DNA of 52,819 nt, taken from the NCBI GenBank assembly GCA_903902895.1, contig CAIUWO010000617.1, positions 1 through 52,819 on the forward strand, given 5' to 3'. This document shows positions 9,220 through 17,800 of the stretch, in pieces. A program made the position numbers and the translations under genes. Numbering within the stretch: position 1 is the stretch's first letter; every line of letters begins with the position of its first letter. Below the pieces are notes generated by a model that was not told the DNA's origin, did not search any database, and worked only from the letters and a program-made list of their open reading frames with translations. The stretch comes from Candidatus Hydrogenedentota bacterium. Lineage in GTDB: Bacteria; Hydrogenedentota; Hydrogenedentia; Hydrogenedentales; CAITNO01.

Positions 9220-9795
9220 TCACTTCTTGGAATCCCCAAACTTCCTGCGAAGCCACTCATAAACGGCCATCTGCTCATCTTGACCTGCCCGCCTGATTTG
9301 AGACAGCAGCCAGATTGCACTGGCTTTCTCCGACGTAATGTTCTTTGCACCTTGATTGCAGGTCGAGCAGAGCGCCCTCAGATTCGACAACTCGTCCTTA
9401 CCGCCAAGCGTCTTGTCTTTGATGTGGCCGATATGGAGCCTAACCTTCCGATTTGTAGATGGGTCAATCTCGCCGGGAGTAAGCCCGCACATCTGACACG
9501 TAAATCCATTACGGTCTAAGACTTCTGCTCGAAGACGGGCGGAGATGGAACGCGAAAACTGAGGAAGGGTTTTTCCGGCGGGTATCTCGCGCAGGAGGTA
9601 TTGCCCCGGCTTCAGGTCAGTGGTGTCATTGTGCGATAGAATAGGCCAACCTTCTTCATCTCGAAGTTCGCGCAAGCGGCGGCTATATTGGACTGCGCCA
9701 TCGGCAGCGGTCTGCAATTCATGGGATTCAATGACGCGTCCTATGTTCGCAAGCAAAAATCTTCTAACCTTCTCTTTAGAACCTATGCCCCTCAT
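9220..9795 (-). CDS. HNH endonuclease of a type II restriction-modification system
   Basis: 191 residues from ATG 9795, chosen because AGAAGG sits 8-9 nt upstream. Upstream in-frame starts would overlap the methyltransferase coding end and lack an SD. The N-terminal ~75 residues look like a winged helix (RRFLLANIGRVIESHEL, then LRELRDEEGWPILSH). The C-terminal half is a Zn-ribbon HNH nuclease: Cys100/Cys103 and Cys143/Cys146 for structural zinc, His121 and His124 in LHIGHI, and Asn138 and Asn147. The family is commonly found beside Dcm-type methyltransferases. It lies 28 bp downstream of the methyltransferase stop on the same strand. Base composition is clearly more AT-rich than flanking genes, consistent with acquisition. 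Recognition site unknown. Confidence 0.85.
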   Translation of the reverse strand: MRGIGSKEKVRRFLLANIGRVIESHELQTAADGAVQYSRRLRELRDEEGWPILSHNDTTDLKPGQYLLREIPAGKTLPQFSRSISARLRAEVLDRNGFTCQMCGLTPGEIDPSTNRKVRLHIGHIKDKTLGGKDELSNLRALCSTCNQGAKNITSEKASAIWLLSQIRRAGQDEQMAVYEWLRRKFGDSKK

Positions 9796-9823
9796 TATGT
9801 CATCCTTCTTATGTAACTTGGGA

Positions 9824-10831
9824 TCAACAATATGGAATGCGTTCCTCAAGTAGACGCAATTGAACGGGGGTTGCCTGCCTGTATGTCGGAGATTTGCGGT
9901 CAAGCGCGGATGCAATTGCGTTGCCGACGGCTGCGGCAACCGGTGGGGGGAAAGCGTTGCCAACCTGCCGATACGCAGCTGTTTTCTTGCCGCTGAACTT
10001 CCAGAAGTCGGGAAACCCCTGAATGCGTGCCACCATCCGGACGGTCAACCGCGGCTGTCCATCTATGGGAAAATCACGGGATGGTGGTCCGTCTGCAATC
10101 CCAATGCCGTCCACTCCAAGGCCACACCATTGCCTTCGTGCTCTTGTTGGTCCCAAATCGGGACCTCCATGCTTCTTTGACCCTCCAACAATGGTGGGGG
10201 CAATTTGTTGGGCCTGACGATGCCAACGGTCAACCCCCCGCCACCCCCCCGCTGACATTAGGTCTTTCAACGTGTCACCCACGGTGACCTTTTCGGCCAG
10301 GGGGGAGGGCCATTCAAAGAACGGCATGTACTCACTTGGAAGGCCCACAAGGATAAACCTTGGGCGAAGTTGGGGAACGCCATAATCCGCTGCCTGCAGA
10401 ACCCGCCAGTCTGTTTCGTAGCCCAGGCGCATCAATTCGGAAGACAGCTCTTCGCGATATGTCGCGAATTTTGCCGATGCGAATCCCGGCACATTCTCAA
10501 GCAAGACCGCTTTGGGCTTCATCTCTCCGATCAGGCGCAATGCTTCGGGGAACATGTCTCTGTCATCATCGGTTCCGAGTTGTTTGCCGGCGATGGAGAA
10601 TGGCGGACAGGGAACTCCGGCTGCAAACAAATCCACATTGGACCATCGAGTTCCATCAACAAGGCGCATGTCTTCTTGGAGGACATTCCAATGTGGGCGG
10701 TTAAGGCGAAGTGTTGTACAACAATTACCATCGATTTCTACTGCAGCAACGCAATCGAATCCAGCAGCTTCAAGGCCAAGCGCCTGCCCGCCCCCCCCCA
10801 CGCAGAATTCTGCCACAGATAATCTACGCAT
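9824..10831 (-). CDS. dcm: DNA (cytosine-5) methyltransferase
   Basis: 335 residues. Motifs in order: I (FCVGGGGQALGLEAAGF, a variant of FxGxGG) at 9-25; catalytic PCPP with Cys75 in GVPCPPFSIAGKQ; ENV at 112-114; QLRPRF (motif VIII); a short target-recognition region with SKKHGGPDLGP; and QVGNAFPPPVA (motif X). The length matches compact restriction-linked m5C enzymes. Transfers methyl from SAM to cytosine to protect the site cut by the adjacent HNH nuclease. ATG at 10831 has only a weak SD. Gene order methyltransferase first, nuclease second suits safe establishment in a new host. The dcm symbol is used in the family sense only. Confidence 0.92.
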   Translation of the reverse strand: MRRLSVAEFCVGGGGQALGLEAAGFDCVAAVEIDGNCCTTLRLNRPHWNVLQEDMRLVDGTRWSNVDLFAAGVPCPPFSIAGKQLGTDDDRDMFPEALRLIGEMKPKAVLLENVPGFASAKFATYREELSSELMRLGYETDWRVLQAADYGVPQLRPRFILVGLPSEYMPFFEWPSPLAEKVTVGDTLKDLMSAGGWRGVDRWHRQAQQIAPTIVGGSKKHGGPDLGPTRARRQWCGLGVDGIGIADGPPSRDFPIDGQPRLTVRMVARIQGFPDFWKFSGKKTAAYRQVGNAFPPPVAAAVGNAIASALDRKSPTYRQATPVQLRLLEERIPYC

Positions 10832-10889
10832 AAAATGCTACCGTCGCCCGATTCTTCTTAAATATCACCGCATTCATCAGAGGCTTGAG

Positions 10890-10903
10890 TCCATACATAT
10901 GGA
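10890..10903. promoter_or_regulatory. Possible operator: palindrome in the methyltransferase leader
   Basis: Arms tccata and tatgga around a 2-bp centre lie 59 bp upstream of the methyltransferase ATG in AT-rich DNA that also contains tatagt-like -10 candidates. Restriction-modification operons are often autoregulated by such sites. No controller (C) protein gene is visible, so this is speculative. Confidence 0.3.
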
Positions 10904-11516
10904 TACTATATTCCTTTTAACGCCGAATAATGCTTAGACGGCTCTGCATAAGATAGGGCATTCTACTTGCTTATGGCTTTGTTTCTATAACGCCCACCGC
11001 GCAGGCCGTGTTTTCTAGCGTAGCACGCCGCGATGCGCTCTTGCGAATTCCGCGATGCACTTTTGGCGACGGGATTGCCATGTATTCATTCTTTTGGCAT
11101 TGCGCCTGTTTTGCGCAGCACTGCCCCGCGGTCGCGCACCTCGACAGTCAAGGCACCCTACGCCGACTCCAGGTCTTTCCTCTGCAACAAGTCGCGCCGC
11201 GGCTGCCGCGTTCGGAAACGTGATACGGTGCGCTCCGCTTCGCCGCATGCACCCTGCGGGACGCGCCGTGTGCCCCCCCAAGCCGCGCCGCCGCGCCCAA
11301 GCCTGTCACGCCAATCATCCCCGCGCCGGAACTGGGGCATTTCGCAGCCTAAATTCAGGGAATACCTTAGCCCCGGAACGTCCAGCGCAGACTACAATTA
11401 TTATTGACTATACAGTTTTTTCAACTGTCATTCCCCTGCCATCGGTCCCTTAAGAAGGGCAGTACCGTTCGAGAGCGCGAAAGGGACCGGCGGCGGGCGT
11501 CAATGGAGGCTGAACC
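10904..11516. other. Gene-free interval upstream of pilT
   Basis: Open frames here (for example at 11055-11453 on +) show no family likeness, no SD and no consistent codon bias, so I call none. AT-rich to about 11000, then GC-rich. Near the pilT side, TTGACT at 11404-11409 abuts a hairpin acagtt/aactgt (11412-11428), a possible regulatory spot. Nothing else recognised. Confidence 0.45.
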
Positions 11517-12602
11517 ATGGCCGAGTTGGACAAGTACCTGATGATGATGGTGGAGCACGGGGCGTCGGATCTGCATTTCTGCACGGGTTGCAGGCCCATG
11601 TTCCGCAAGGACGGATCGATTGTGCGGCTGCGCGAGGACGAGGTCAATGTCCACTGGGCCAAGACAATGCTGTACGAAATCATGCCCAAGCGCAGCGAGG
11701 ACGAGTACAACCAGACCAGTGACACGGACTTCGCCTACGAGCTTCCGGGATACGGGCGCTTCCGGGTGAACGTGTTCCGGGACCACAAGGGCATGTGCGG
11801 CGTGTTTCGGCTGATTCCGACAAAGATACTCTCGTTTGAGCAGCTCCAGCTTCCGGAGGCGGTCAAAAAATTCTGCACGCTCAGCAAGGGGCTGGTGCTG
11901 GTGACCGGTCCGACGGGCAGCGGCAAGTCGACCACGCTGGCCGCGATGATCGACCATATCAACAAGAACCGCGACGAGCACATCATCACCATCGAGGACC
12001 CGGTGGAGTTTGTGCACCAGAACCAGCGCTGCCTGGTCAACCAGCGCGAGGTCCACTCGCACACGGCAAGCTTCAAGACGGCGCTGCGCGCGGCGCTGCG
12101 CGAGGACCCCGACATCGTGCTGGTCGGCGAAATGCGCGACCTTGAGACGACGCACATCGCCATTGAGACGGCTGAAACGGGGCACCTTGTGTTCGGCACG
12201 CTGCACACGACGACGGCCATTTCCACGATAGACCGCCTGATCGATCAGTTCCCGGCGGAGCAGCAGCAGCAGATCCGCACCATGCTCGCCTCGACGTTGA
12301 AGGGGGTGGTGGCACAGAACCTGCTCAAGAAGAGGGGCGGCGGCCGGGTGGCGGCGCTGGAGGTGCTGATCGTCAACCAGGCGGTTTCGATGCTGATCCG
12401 CGAGGCCAAGAACGCGCAGATCATGAGCATCATGCAGACCGGGCGCAAGGACGGCATGACCCTGCTCAACCAGGAACTCACGCGGCTGGTCAAGACAGAC
12501 CTGGTGGAACCCGAGGAGGCCTACCACAGGTGCGCGGACAAACCGGACCTGCTCAAGCACCTGGAGGCGGCGGGCATTTCCTTCTCCCAGTCCACGCACT
12601 GA
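11517..12602 (+). CDS. pilT: Type IV pilus retraction ATPase PilT
   Basis: 361 residues, the usual PilT/PilU length. The N-terminal PAS-like domain starts with EHGASDLHF. Walker A is GPTGSGKST at 131-139, the Asp box ITIEDPVEF is at 158-165, and Walker B DIVLVGEMRD is at 199-208. The His box reads HLVFGTLHT where classical PilT has HAVISTLHT. The arginine finger region RLIDQFPAEQQQQIR is present. GGAGGCTGAACC precedes the ATG. A cytoplasmic hexamer that depolymerises pilin for twitching and, in competent bacteria, DNA uptake; comEC lies 22 kb away in this window. No other pilus genes are adjacent. Its stop is 5 bp from the convergent O-antigen-ligase gene. Confidence 0.95.
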   Translation: MAELDKYLMMMVEHGASDLHFCTGCRPMFRKDGSIVRLREDEVNVHWAKTMLYEIMPKRSEDEYNQTSDTDFAYELPGYGRFRVNVFRDHKGMCGVFRLIPTKILSFEQLQLPEAVKKFCTLSKGLVLVTGPTGSGKSTTLAAMIDHINKNRDEHIITIEDPVEFVHQNQRCLVNQREVHSHTASFKTALRAALREDPDIVLVGEMRDLETTHIAIETAETGHLVFGTLHTTTAISTIDRLIDQFPAEQQQQIRTMLASTLKGVVAQNLLKKRGGGRVAALEVLIVNQAVSMLIREAKNAQIMSIMQTGRKDGMTLLNQELTRLVKTDLVEPEEAYHRCADKPDLLKHLEAAGISFSQSTH

Positions 12603-12607
12603 CAGCG

Positions 12608-15544
12608 TCAGCCGCCGGCAGCCACACCCTGTGCCGGCCCATTGTCCAGGCGCTTCAGTTCCTCATCTATAAGGGCGCGGCCCTTGTCGTCCAGGGCGGG
12701 CATGGCCTGCACCTCGTTGTAGGCGTCGCGCGCCTCGGTTTTGCGGCCGAGTTTTACGAGCGTTCGCGCCATGGCCCACCTCACATCGAAGTCCTCGGGA
12801 GTCTGGGCGGCCGCATCGCTGAGCATGCTGAGCGCCTCACCGGCGCGGTTCTGCCGCACGCGCATGTCGGCCCACTGCACCGCGAGGGGGGCGCGCATCT
12901 CCCCGGGCAGGCACCCCTTTGCCGTTTCAAAAAGCTTGTCGGCGCGGTCAAAATCGCCTATGTTGGAAAAAACGATGGCTAGGTTGAACGCCGATGGACA
13001 GGCACCCGGCTCGGTCAGGGGCCGCTGCTGGAGCACCTCGAAGAGCATGACCGCGGACCAGCCAAAAGCCTGGGCGAGCGGCATGGGCCCCGTGGGATCC
13101 GCGCCGCGCACAGCCGAGGCAAGCACCAGCGTGGCGTTCTCCAGCGCCGCGGACCCGCGGCGCAGCACCAGGTCCACCGAGGCCACGCGGGGCAGGGGCT
13201 TTTCTGACGGATTTTCCTCAAGCGCGCGGCACGAAAGCTGAATGGACTCCTCAAAGGACCGCACCCGGCCATGCTCAAAGGCGAAGCGTGCGTAGTTGGT
13301 CCACACTTCGGGCAGTCGCGGGGCGCCCTGCACGGCGCTGCGGTAGGCGTTCTCGGCCCCGTCAAGGTCGCCGTAGCCGTTTTCCAGCACGTTCGCCAGA
13401 AACAGGTGCGCCGTGGCCAGCGCCTTCCGGTCCGGCTCGGACCGGCGCCGCAGCCAGTCAATCTGCTCGTTCAGCAGGGCGCGCAGCCGGTCAAACCGCT
13501 TGTGGTCGCGGGCGAACCCCAGAAACAGGGGCCACGTGTCCCTGTCGCCCAGATTGGTCTGCGCCGCCCGTGCAAGCGCGTCTTCGGCACCGCCAATCTC
13601 GCCCAGGGCAAGGCAGACCCGGCCAAGATTCCGGTAGAGCCCGGGGCCGTTCTCCTGCACCTGGTTGTTGGCAACCGCGCGGCGCAGATGGTCGCGGGCC
13701 GTTTCCCAGTATTCTTTGGCGCGGACCCGCACGTCTTCGCGCTCCTGCGCCGCCAGCAGCGTGGCGCAAAGCGAGGAGGCCCGCCCGAGGGTGTCATCGG
13801 CCGCGGCCAGACTGGGGCAGAGCGCCAGCGCGGCGCGCGCCCCGCGCACCGACTCGTCAAAAAGGGACAGTGCCTTGGCTGTGTTTTCCGGGGTGTCCGT
13901 GGGCGTGGCCTGCGCGATGAGCAGTTTAGCCTCGGCCAGCGTCACATGCACCATGACCTGGTTCGGGTTAAGCGCAAGCGATTCCTCGAAGGCGCGGCAG
14001 GCGCCGGGCAGGTCGCCGTCTTTCATGAGAAACTGGCCGGCGCGCCATGGGAAGTCCGCGTTCCATGGAACCATATTCCCGCCCCAGGAGAGGTAATAGC
14101 GGGCCTCGTTCTTCTGTCCGGCGGCATGCGCCCCCATCGCCTTGTGCAGATAGTATTCCCCCGCGAACTCACAGGTGCCCAGAATCGCGAACCCCGCAGT
14201 CACCGCAAACGCGGCGCAGCGCCACAACGCGGACAATCGGGCCGGTTCGGAAGGTTTGGCAAACGATGCGGAGGCCACGCCGTCCAGCAACCCGAACGCC
14301 AGGAACAACACGGACGCCGACACGGGCAGCCGCAGGTTGAATCCGAACAGGCCATCGACCAGAAATGCGCTAAACAGCGCCGCAAGCATCCAGCCGAGGC
14401 GGCGCCGCTCGCGATCCCCCCCGCTGAACGCCATCACCAGCGCCATGCCCGCCCCCAGCAGCATCAGGGCGAGATACACCCCCGCCGCGGGCAGCCCCGC
14501 ATCGGCCGCCAGTTCCAGAGCATCGTTGTGCACGTGGTAGTTCATCCGCAGGTCGCGGGCGAAATATTCCTGCTCGTAGGGGGTCCAGAAACGGGGATTG
14601 GCCTCCTTGTAGATGCCCGGGCCGAAGCCCAGCAACGGCTTTTCCATCGCCATGCGCGACGCGCCCACAAACGACTGGTAGCGCAGCAAAATGGAGGTGT
14701 CCAGCGGAAAGGCGCTGCCGGTGCGCGCCTTGAGCACCGCCATGAGCCCCACGGCGCCCAGCGCGGCCAGCAGCGCGGCCAGCGCCAGTGACACGGCGGC
14801 GGCCCGGCCCGGCCGCCGGGGCATGACCCGTTTGATAACGGCCGCAAGCAGCAGCACGCCCGCCGCCCCGGCAAGCGCCAGCAGGCCGCCGCGCTGCTCG
14901 GTATAGACGAGCCAGGAGGCGTACCCCACCAGCAGCGGCAGCGCCCACAGCCAGCCGGAACGCAGCAGATACAGGGCCACGATAATGACCAGCACCAGTG
15001 CGTGGGCGGCATAGTTGGGGTTGCCGAAGGGGCCGGGCAAATGCCGGTAGGCGTCGCTGGTGCGCTCCCCCCAGGGGAAGGTGTCATATCCGGCCGCCTG
15101 CGCGGCCGCGTAAAGCGTCGCGAAACCCATTGCAACGCACAGCGCCCGCAGCGGCCTGCGCGCCTCTTCAGGCGTGCCGTAAAGCTGCGTGGCCGTGAAA
15201 TACAGCGCGAACAGGGACACAAACCGCCCCGCTTCCACCAGTGCCGCCCCGCGTGACCCCGAAGTCAGCGCCGACGCAAGCAGCAGCGCCACAAAGAGCG
15301 CCAGCATCTCCAGCAAAAGCCGGGGCCGCCGGAAGGGGATGCCAAACCAGCCCATGGCCAGCAGCCAGCCGCCGCCAAGCGCCAGCGCGCCCCAACTCAG
15401 CACCAGCCATTTGATGTCGCCCGTGGCGTCGCGCGTGTACGCGTACATGGACAGCACAACGGCGAACAGATAGGCGTTAAAAAGTCCGCGAAAAATGCGG
15501 TATACTATGTCTTGTGTTCTGGGCACTGATGAAACTCCGTGCAT
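12608..15544 (-). CDS. O-antigen-ligase-family (Wzy_C) membrane protein with C-terminal TPR domain
   Basis: 978 residues from ATG 15544 (AGGG 5 nt upstream; a GTG two codons earlier at 15550 is possible). The first ~460 residues contain about 11-12 hydrophobic spans. Within the large periplasmic loop, NYHVHNDALELAAD carries the conserved His of WaaL/Wzy-type enzymes. From ~470 to the end the protein is soluble and Ala/Leu-rich, with tetratricopeptide-like helical pairs such as GACRAFEESLALNPNQVMVH and RADKLFETAKGCLPGE. Such O-antigen ligase/TPR fusions join lipid-linked glycans to acceptors or export glycoconjugates. The acceptor could be lipid A, pilin or another protein; position next to pilT makes pilin glycosylation an inference only. 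Confidence 0.85.
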   Translation of the reverse strand: MHGVSSVPRTQDIVYRIFRGLFNAYLFAVVLSMYAYTRDATGDIKWLVLSWGALALGGGWLLAMGWFGIPFRRPRLLLEMLALFVALLLASALTSGSRGAALVEAGRFVSLFALYFTATQLYGTPEEARRPLRALCVAMGFATLYAAAQAAGYDTFPWGERTSDAYRHLPGPFGNPNYAAHALVLVIIVALYLLRSGWLWALPLLVGYASWLVYTEQRGGLLALAGAAGVLLLAAVIKRVMPRRPGRAAAVSLALAALLAALGAVGLMAVLKARTGSAFPLDTSILLRYQSFVGASRMAMEKPLLGFGPGIYKEANPRFWTPYEQEYFARDLRMNYHVHNDALELAADAGLPAAGVYLALMLLGAGMALVMAFSGGDRERRRLGWMLAALFSAFLVDGLFGFNLRLPVSASVLFLAFGLLDGVASASFAKPSEPARLSALWRCAAFAVTAGFAILGTCEFAGEYYLHKAMGAHAAGQKNEARYYLSWGGNMVPWNADFPWRAGQFLMKDGDLPGACRAFEESLALNPNQVMVHVTLAEAKLLIAQATPTDTPENTAKALSLFDESVRGARAALALCPSLAAADDTLGRASSLCATLLAAQEREDVRVRAKEYWETARDHLRRAVANNQVQENGPGLYRNLGRVCLALGEIGGAEDALARAAQTNLGDRDTWPLFLGFARDHKRFDRLRALLNEQIDWLRRRSEPDRKALATAHLFLANVLENGYGDLDGAENAYRSAVQGAPRLPEVWTNYARFAFEHGRVRSFEESIQLSCRALEENPSEKPLPRVASVDLVLRRGSAALENATLVLASAVRGADPTGPMPLAQAFGWSAVMLFEVLQQRPLTEPGACPSAFNLAIVFSNIGDFDRADKLFETAKGCLPGEMRAPLAVQWADMRVRQNRAGEALSMLSDAAAQTPEDFDVRWAMARTLVKLGRKTEARDAYNEVQAMPALDDKGRALIDEELKRLDNGPAQGVAAGG

Positions 15545-15641
15545 TGCCACCCTGATTTCGGGTCATGCTAGCACCGCGACACGGCCCGTAGCAAGACCCG
15601 GCCGTGCCCGATTTGCATCCGCACGCGTTTTGCGGACACAA

Positions 15642-15647
15642 TATAAT
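15642..15647 (+). promoter_or_regulatory. Consensus -10 element upstream of the small membrane protein
   Basis: Perfect TATAAT at 15642-15647, 53 bp before the ATG at 15700. No good -35 is seen at 16-18 bp, so activator dependence or chance is possible. It lies in the divergent gap shared with the O-antigen-ligase gene. Confidence 0.4.
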
Positions 15648-15699
15648 TTGTCGGGACATGCAGAGTCACGGGATAGAACGGTTCCGGCACAGGAAAGGA

Positions 15700-15960
15700 A
15701 TGATTGTGCGGTATTCCCTTCTGGATTTGAACGGCGCGCTGATACTGGGAGTCGGACTCGGCATGCTGGTGTGCTTTTCGCTGGAGTATTTTTTCGATAT
15801 TTCAGCGGGGGGGCCGCTGATGGGCATCCTTGCGGCCGCCACGGTCGGTATCGGTTCCGTATATGGGAGCAGCATGCGCAGCCGTGCGCAGGCCCGCGCG
15901 CGGCGGGAAAACCAGGAAAGCTCCCCGCCCCGGACGCGCAGCGGGAATACGGAAGAGTAA
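15700..15960 (+). CDS. Small two-TM membrane protein, unknown
   Basis: 86 residues from ATG 15700, with AGGA at 5-nt spacing. A GTG two codons later (15706), with AAGGA before it, is an alternative start. Two hydrophobic segments, LNGALILGVGLGMLVCFSL and GGPLMGILAAATVGIGSVYG, are linked by a short loop. The C-terminal ~28-residue tail is polar and basic (RSRAQARARRENQESS), likely cytoplasmic. No family recognised. Followed 99 bp later by the thuA-like gene on the same strand. Confidence 0.6.
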   Translation: MIVRYSLLDLNGALILGVGLGMLVCFSLEYFFDISAGGPLMGILAAATVGIGSVYGSSMRSRAQARARRENQESSPPRTRSGNTEE

Positions 15961-16059
15961 CTCCCGGCCTTGGCGCACGACGCACCGCCGCACTGCCGCC
16001 AAACCGAACCCGGGCCCTTGACCTGGCCGGGCAACAAGCCTGATATGGGGATTTCGACC

Positions 16060-16809
16060 ATGAACAAACTGCTCCTTCTAACACTGGCCCTCACGCTCCT
16101 CCCTCTGTCCGCATTCGCCGAAACGCCCCCAAAGGCGCTGGTCATCACCGGCGGCCACGGCTTTGACGACGCCCCCTTCGACGCCATGCTCAAGGCCCTG
16201 CCGGGCGTGGAATGCACGCGCATCGACGTGAAGGACGACGGTTCCATTTTTGAGAAGCTTCCGGAGGGAAAATGGGACGTCATCGTGCTCTACAACATGG
16301 GCCAGAAGATCTCCGACAAGAGCAGGGAGAATTTCCTGGCATTGCTCGACCGGGGCGTGGGGCTGGTGGTGATGCACCACGCCATCGCCGCGTTCAACGA
16401 CTGGCCCGAGTACTGGAAGATCATCGGCGCGCACTATTTTCTGAAAGACTATACCGAAAAAGGCAGCGAACACGCGCAGAGCACGTGGAAAGAAGGCTTG
16501 GAGTACACCCTGACCCCCGCGGACAAGGACCACCCCATTCTGAAGGGCGTGATGCCCTTCACCGTGCACGACGAGACCTACAAGGGGTTCACGACGGCCC
16601 CGGACAATCATACGCTGCTGACCACCGAAGGTCCGACAACCCAGCCGGAGTACGCCTGGTCGCGCACCTACAAGAACGCCAATGTGGTCTATATGCTGCC
16701 GGGCCACGGCCCCACCATTTTCGCCGACGAGAATTACCGCAAGGTGGTGGGTCAGGCGATTCTGTGGGCGGCCAAGCCGGCGAAGGACGGGGTGTCCGCC
16801 ATCAAGTGA
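16060..16809 (+). CDS. Exported ThuA-domain protein
   Basis: 249 residues from ATG 16060, giving a clean signal peptide (MNKLLLLTLALTLLPLSAFA). Longer in-frame starts would hide it. The domain has a glutamine-amidotransferase-like Rossmann fold: KALVITGGHGFDD at the N-terminus, WDVIVLYNMGQKIS, GVGLVVMHHAIAAFNDWPEYWKIIGAHYF with the ThuA HHA-type motif, and a final PGHGPTIFADENYRKVVGQAILWAA. ThuA proteins accompany trehalose/sucrose and other sugar oxidation and are often beside Gfo/Idh/MocA enzymes, as here (17.8-19.1 kb). Function is probably in periplasmic keto-sugar metabolism, but the reaction is not defined for the family as a whole. Confidence 0.88.
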   Translation: MNKLLLLTLALTLLPLSAFAETPPKALVITGGHGFDDAPFDAMLKALPGVECTRIDVKDDGSIFEKLPEGKWDVIVLYNMGQKISDKSRENFLALLDRGVGLVVMHHAIAAFNDWPEYWKIIGAHYFLKDYTEKGSEHAQSTWKEGLEYTLTPADKDHPILKGVMPFTVHDETYKGFTTAPDNHTLLTTEGPTTQPEYAWSRTYKNANVVYMLPGHGPTIFADENYRKVVGQAILWAAKPAKDGVSAIK

Positions 16810-16938
16810 AGAAACAGCGCGGCCAGACGCGAGTAGCACAGGCCTGCAGCAACTGGGGTCGCCGGGAGCTTCCGCCAACGACATTGACCCAAAACCGGAC
16901 CTGTTGGCGTTGACAAATTTCGGGGGCTCTGGTTCTTC

Positions 16939-17024
16939 AACGCGCCGAAGGCGCACAATGCAACAGCCCGGGGCAACGCCCCGGGAAAACATACCCCATC
17001 CATGGTCTAAGCCCTGCAAGGGCG
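16939..17024. repeat. Three-hairpin repeat module, copy 1 (RAYT flank)
   Basis: Three perfect stems in order: H1 gcgcc/ggcgc (16942-16954), H2 cccggggc/gccccggg (16967-16985), H3 gccct/agggc (17011-17023), each with a 3-nt loop. An inverted copy lies on the other side of the transposase gene. H3 faces the gene. Confidence 0.9.
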
Positions 17025-17048
17025 AAACGACCGGGCCGACGCCCGCGT

Positions 17049-17501
17049 CTAATCCCACACGTACCGCTCGTCATAGTCAATTTCATATTCTTTCAGAAAC
17101 CGCCTGAACTCCCCCTGAAAGGTGTTCTTGTGATGGTGACTCTCCTGGTTCCGGATGTACCGCCCCACCGCCAGAATCCGCGACGCGCTCACGGAAAACC
17201 CGCCATAACCCGACTGCCAGTGAAAATCCCCAAACCCCGCCCCCTGGGTCTTAATCCATTTTGATGAGCTCTTCTTGACCTCCTCCACAATATCCGCCAG
17301 AGCATGGTTCTTGGATTGCGAGAGAAGAATATGCACATGGTCCGAAACGGGTCCGACTGCCAGCGCCGGCGAATTTTGGTTGCGCAGAATCCCGCCAAGG
17401 TAGGCGCGCAAAGGCTCATGAATCTGCGGGACGAGATACGGAACGCGGTTCTTGGTGGAGAACACCAGATGAACGACGGTTCGGCAAAGAGACTGCGACA
17501 T
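17049..17501 (-). CDS. IS200/IS605-like Y1 transposase, REP-associated (RAYT) type
   Basis: 150 residues. The HUH metal-binding motif is His55-Val-His57 in VSDHVHILLS. The likely catalytic tyrosine is Tyr115 in AVGRYIRNQESHH. The start MSQSLCRTVVHLVFSTKNR and the basic helix QSGYGGFSVS are typical of the Y1_Tnp family. The enzyme cuts single-stranded DNA at hairpins and forms a 5'-phosphotyrosine. Full length with no frameshift. Inverted three-hairpin modules sit 24 bp after its stop and 18 bp before its start, the arrangement expected of a RAYT and its REP/BIME substrates. No second gene (TnpB) is present, so this is not an ordinary IS605. Confidence 0.92.
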   Translation of the reverse strand: MSQSLCRTVVHLVFSTKNRVPYLVPQIHEPLRAYLGGILRNQNSPALAVGPVSDHVHILLSQSKNHALADIVEEVKKSSSKWIKTQGAGFGDFHWQSGYGGFSVSASRILAVGRYIRNQESHHHKNTFQGEFRRFLKEYEIDYDERYVWD

Positions 17502-17519
17502 GGCGGCTACCGCTCCTTG

Positions 17520-17605
17520 CGCCCTTTCAGGGCTCCTTCCTTGAATGGGACTCCTTTCCCGGGGCGTTGCCCCGGGCTATTTCATTGTGCGCCTTCGGCG
17601 CGTTA
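17520..17605. repeat. Three-hairpin repeat module, copy 2 (RAYT flank, inverted)
   Basis: Same stems as copy 1 in reverse order: H3 gccct/agggc (17521-17533), H2 cccggggc/gccccggg (17558-17576), H1 gcgcc/ggcgc (17589-17601). With copy 1 it brackets the transposase gene as an inverted pair. Confidence 0.9.
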
Positions 17606-17691
17606 CACCATGAGAATAGCACAGGCTACCCCCGGCATCCGTCTACGAAATCCATCCGAAGGCGCTTAAGAAAACACGCGTTGACAGCACG

Positions 17692-17726
17692 GCGGCCCGG
17701 CGCGCAAAGCGCCGGGCCGCTCTTTC
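17692..17726 (+). terminator. GC-rich 12-bp hairpin downstream of the minus-strand sugar operon
   Basis: Perfect stem gcggcccggcgc/gcgccgggccgc (17692-17703 with 17709-17720), loop of 5, followed by tctttc on the + side. It lies 75 bp beyond the stop of the minus-strand oxidoreductase. No + gene ends just upstream, so it may serve the minus operon or be repeat-derived. Confidence 0.4.
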
Positions 17727-17800
17727 AGTTTCATCAGATTGGTCCGTTTGCCTTTGGCTTGTATTCTGACTCCTGACTCCTTTTGCCGCCTTCCCTGCGC

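Noticed and set aside
10832..10990. Controller-protein (C) gene or C-box
   Set aside because: No small HTH frame found, and the leader dyad does not fit the GACT/AGTC C-box pattern.
13271..14791. 506-codon + strand frame
   Set aside because: Antisense of the O-antigen-ligase/TPR gene; composition typical of GC-rich shadow frames.
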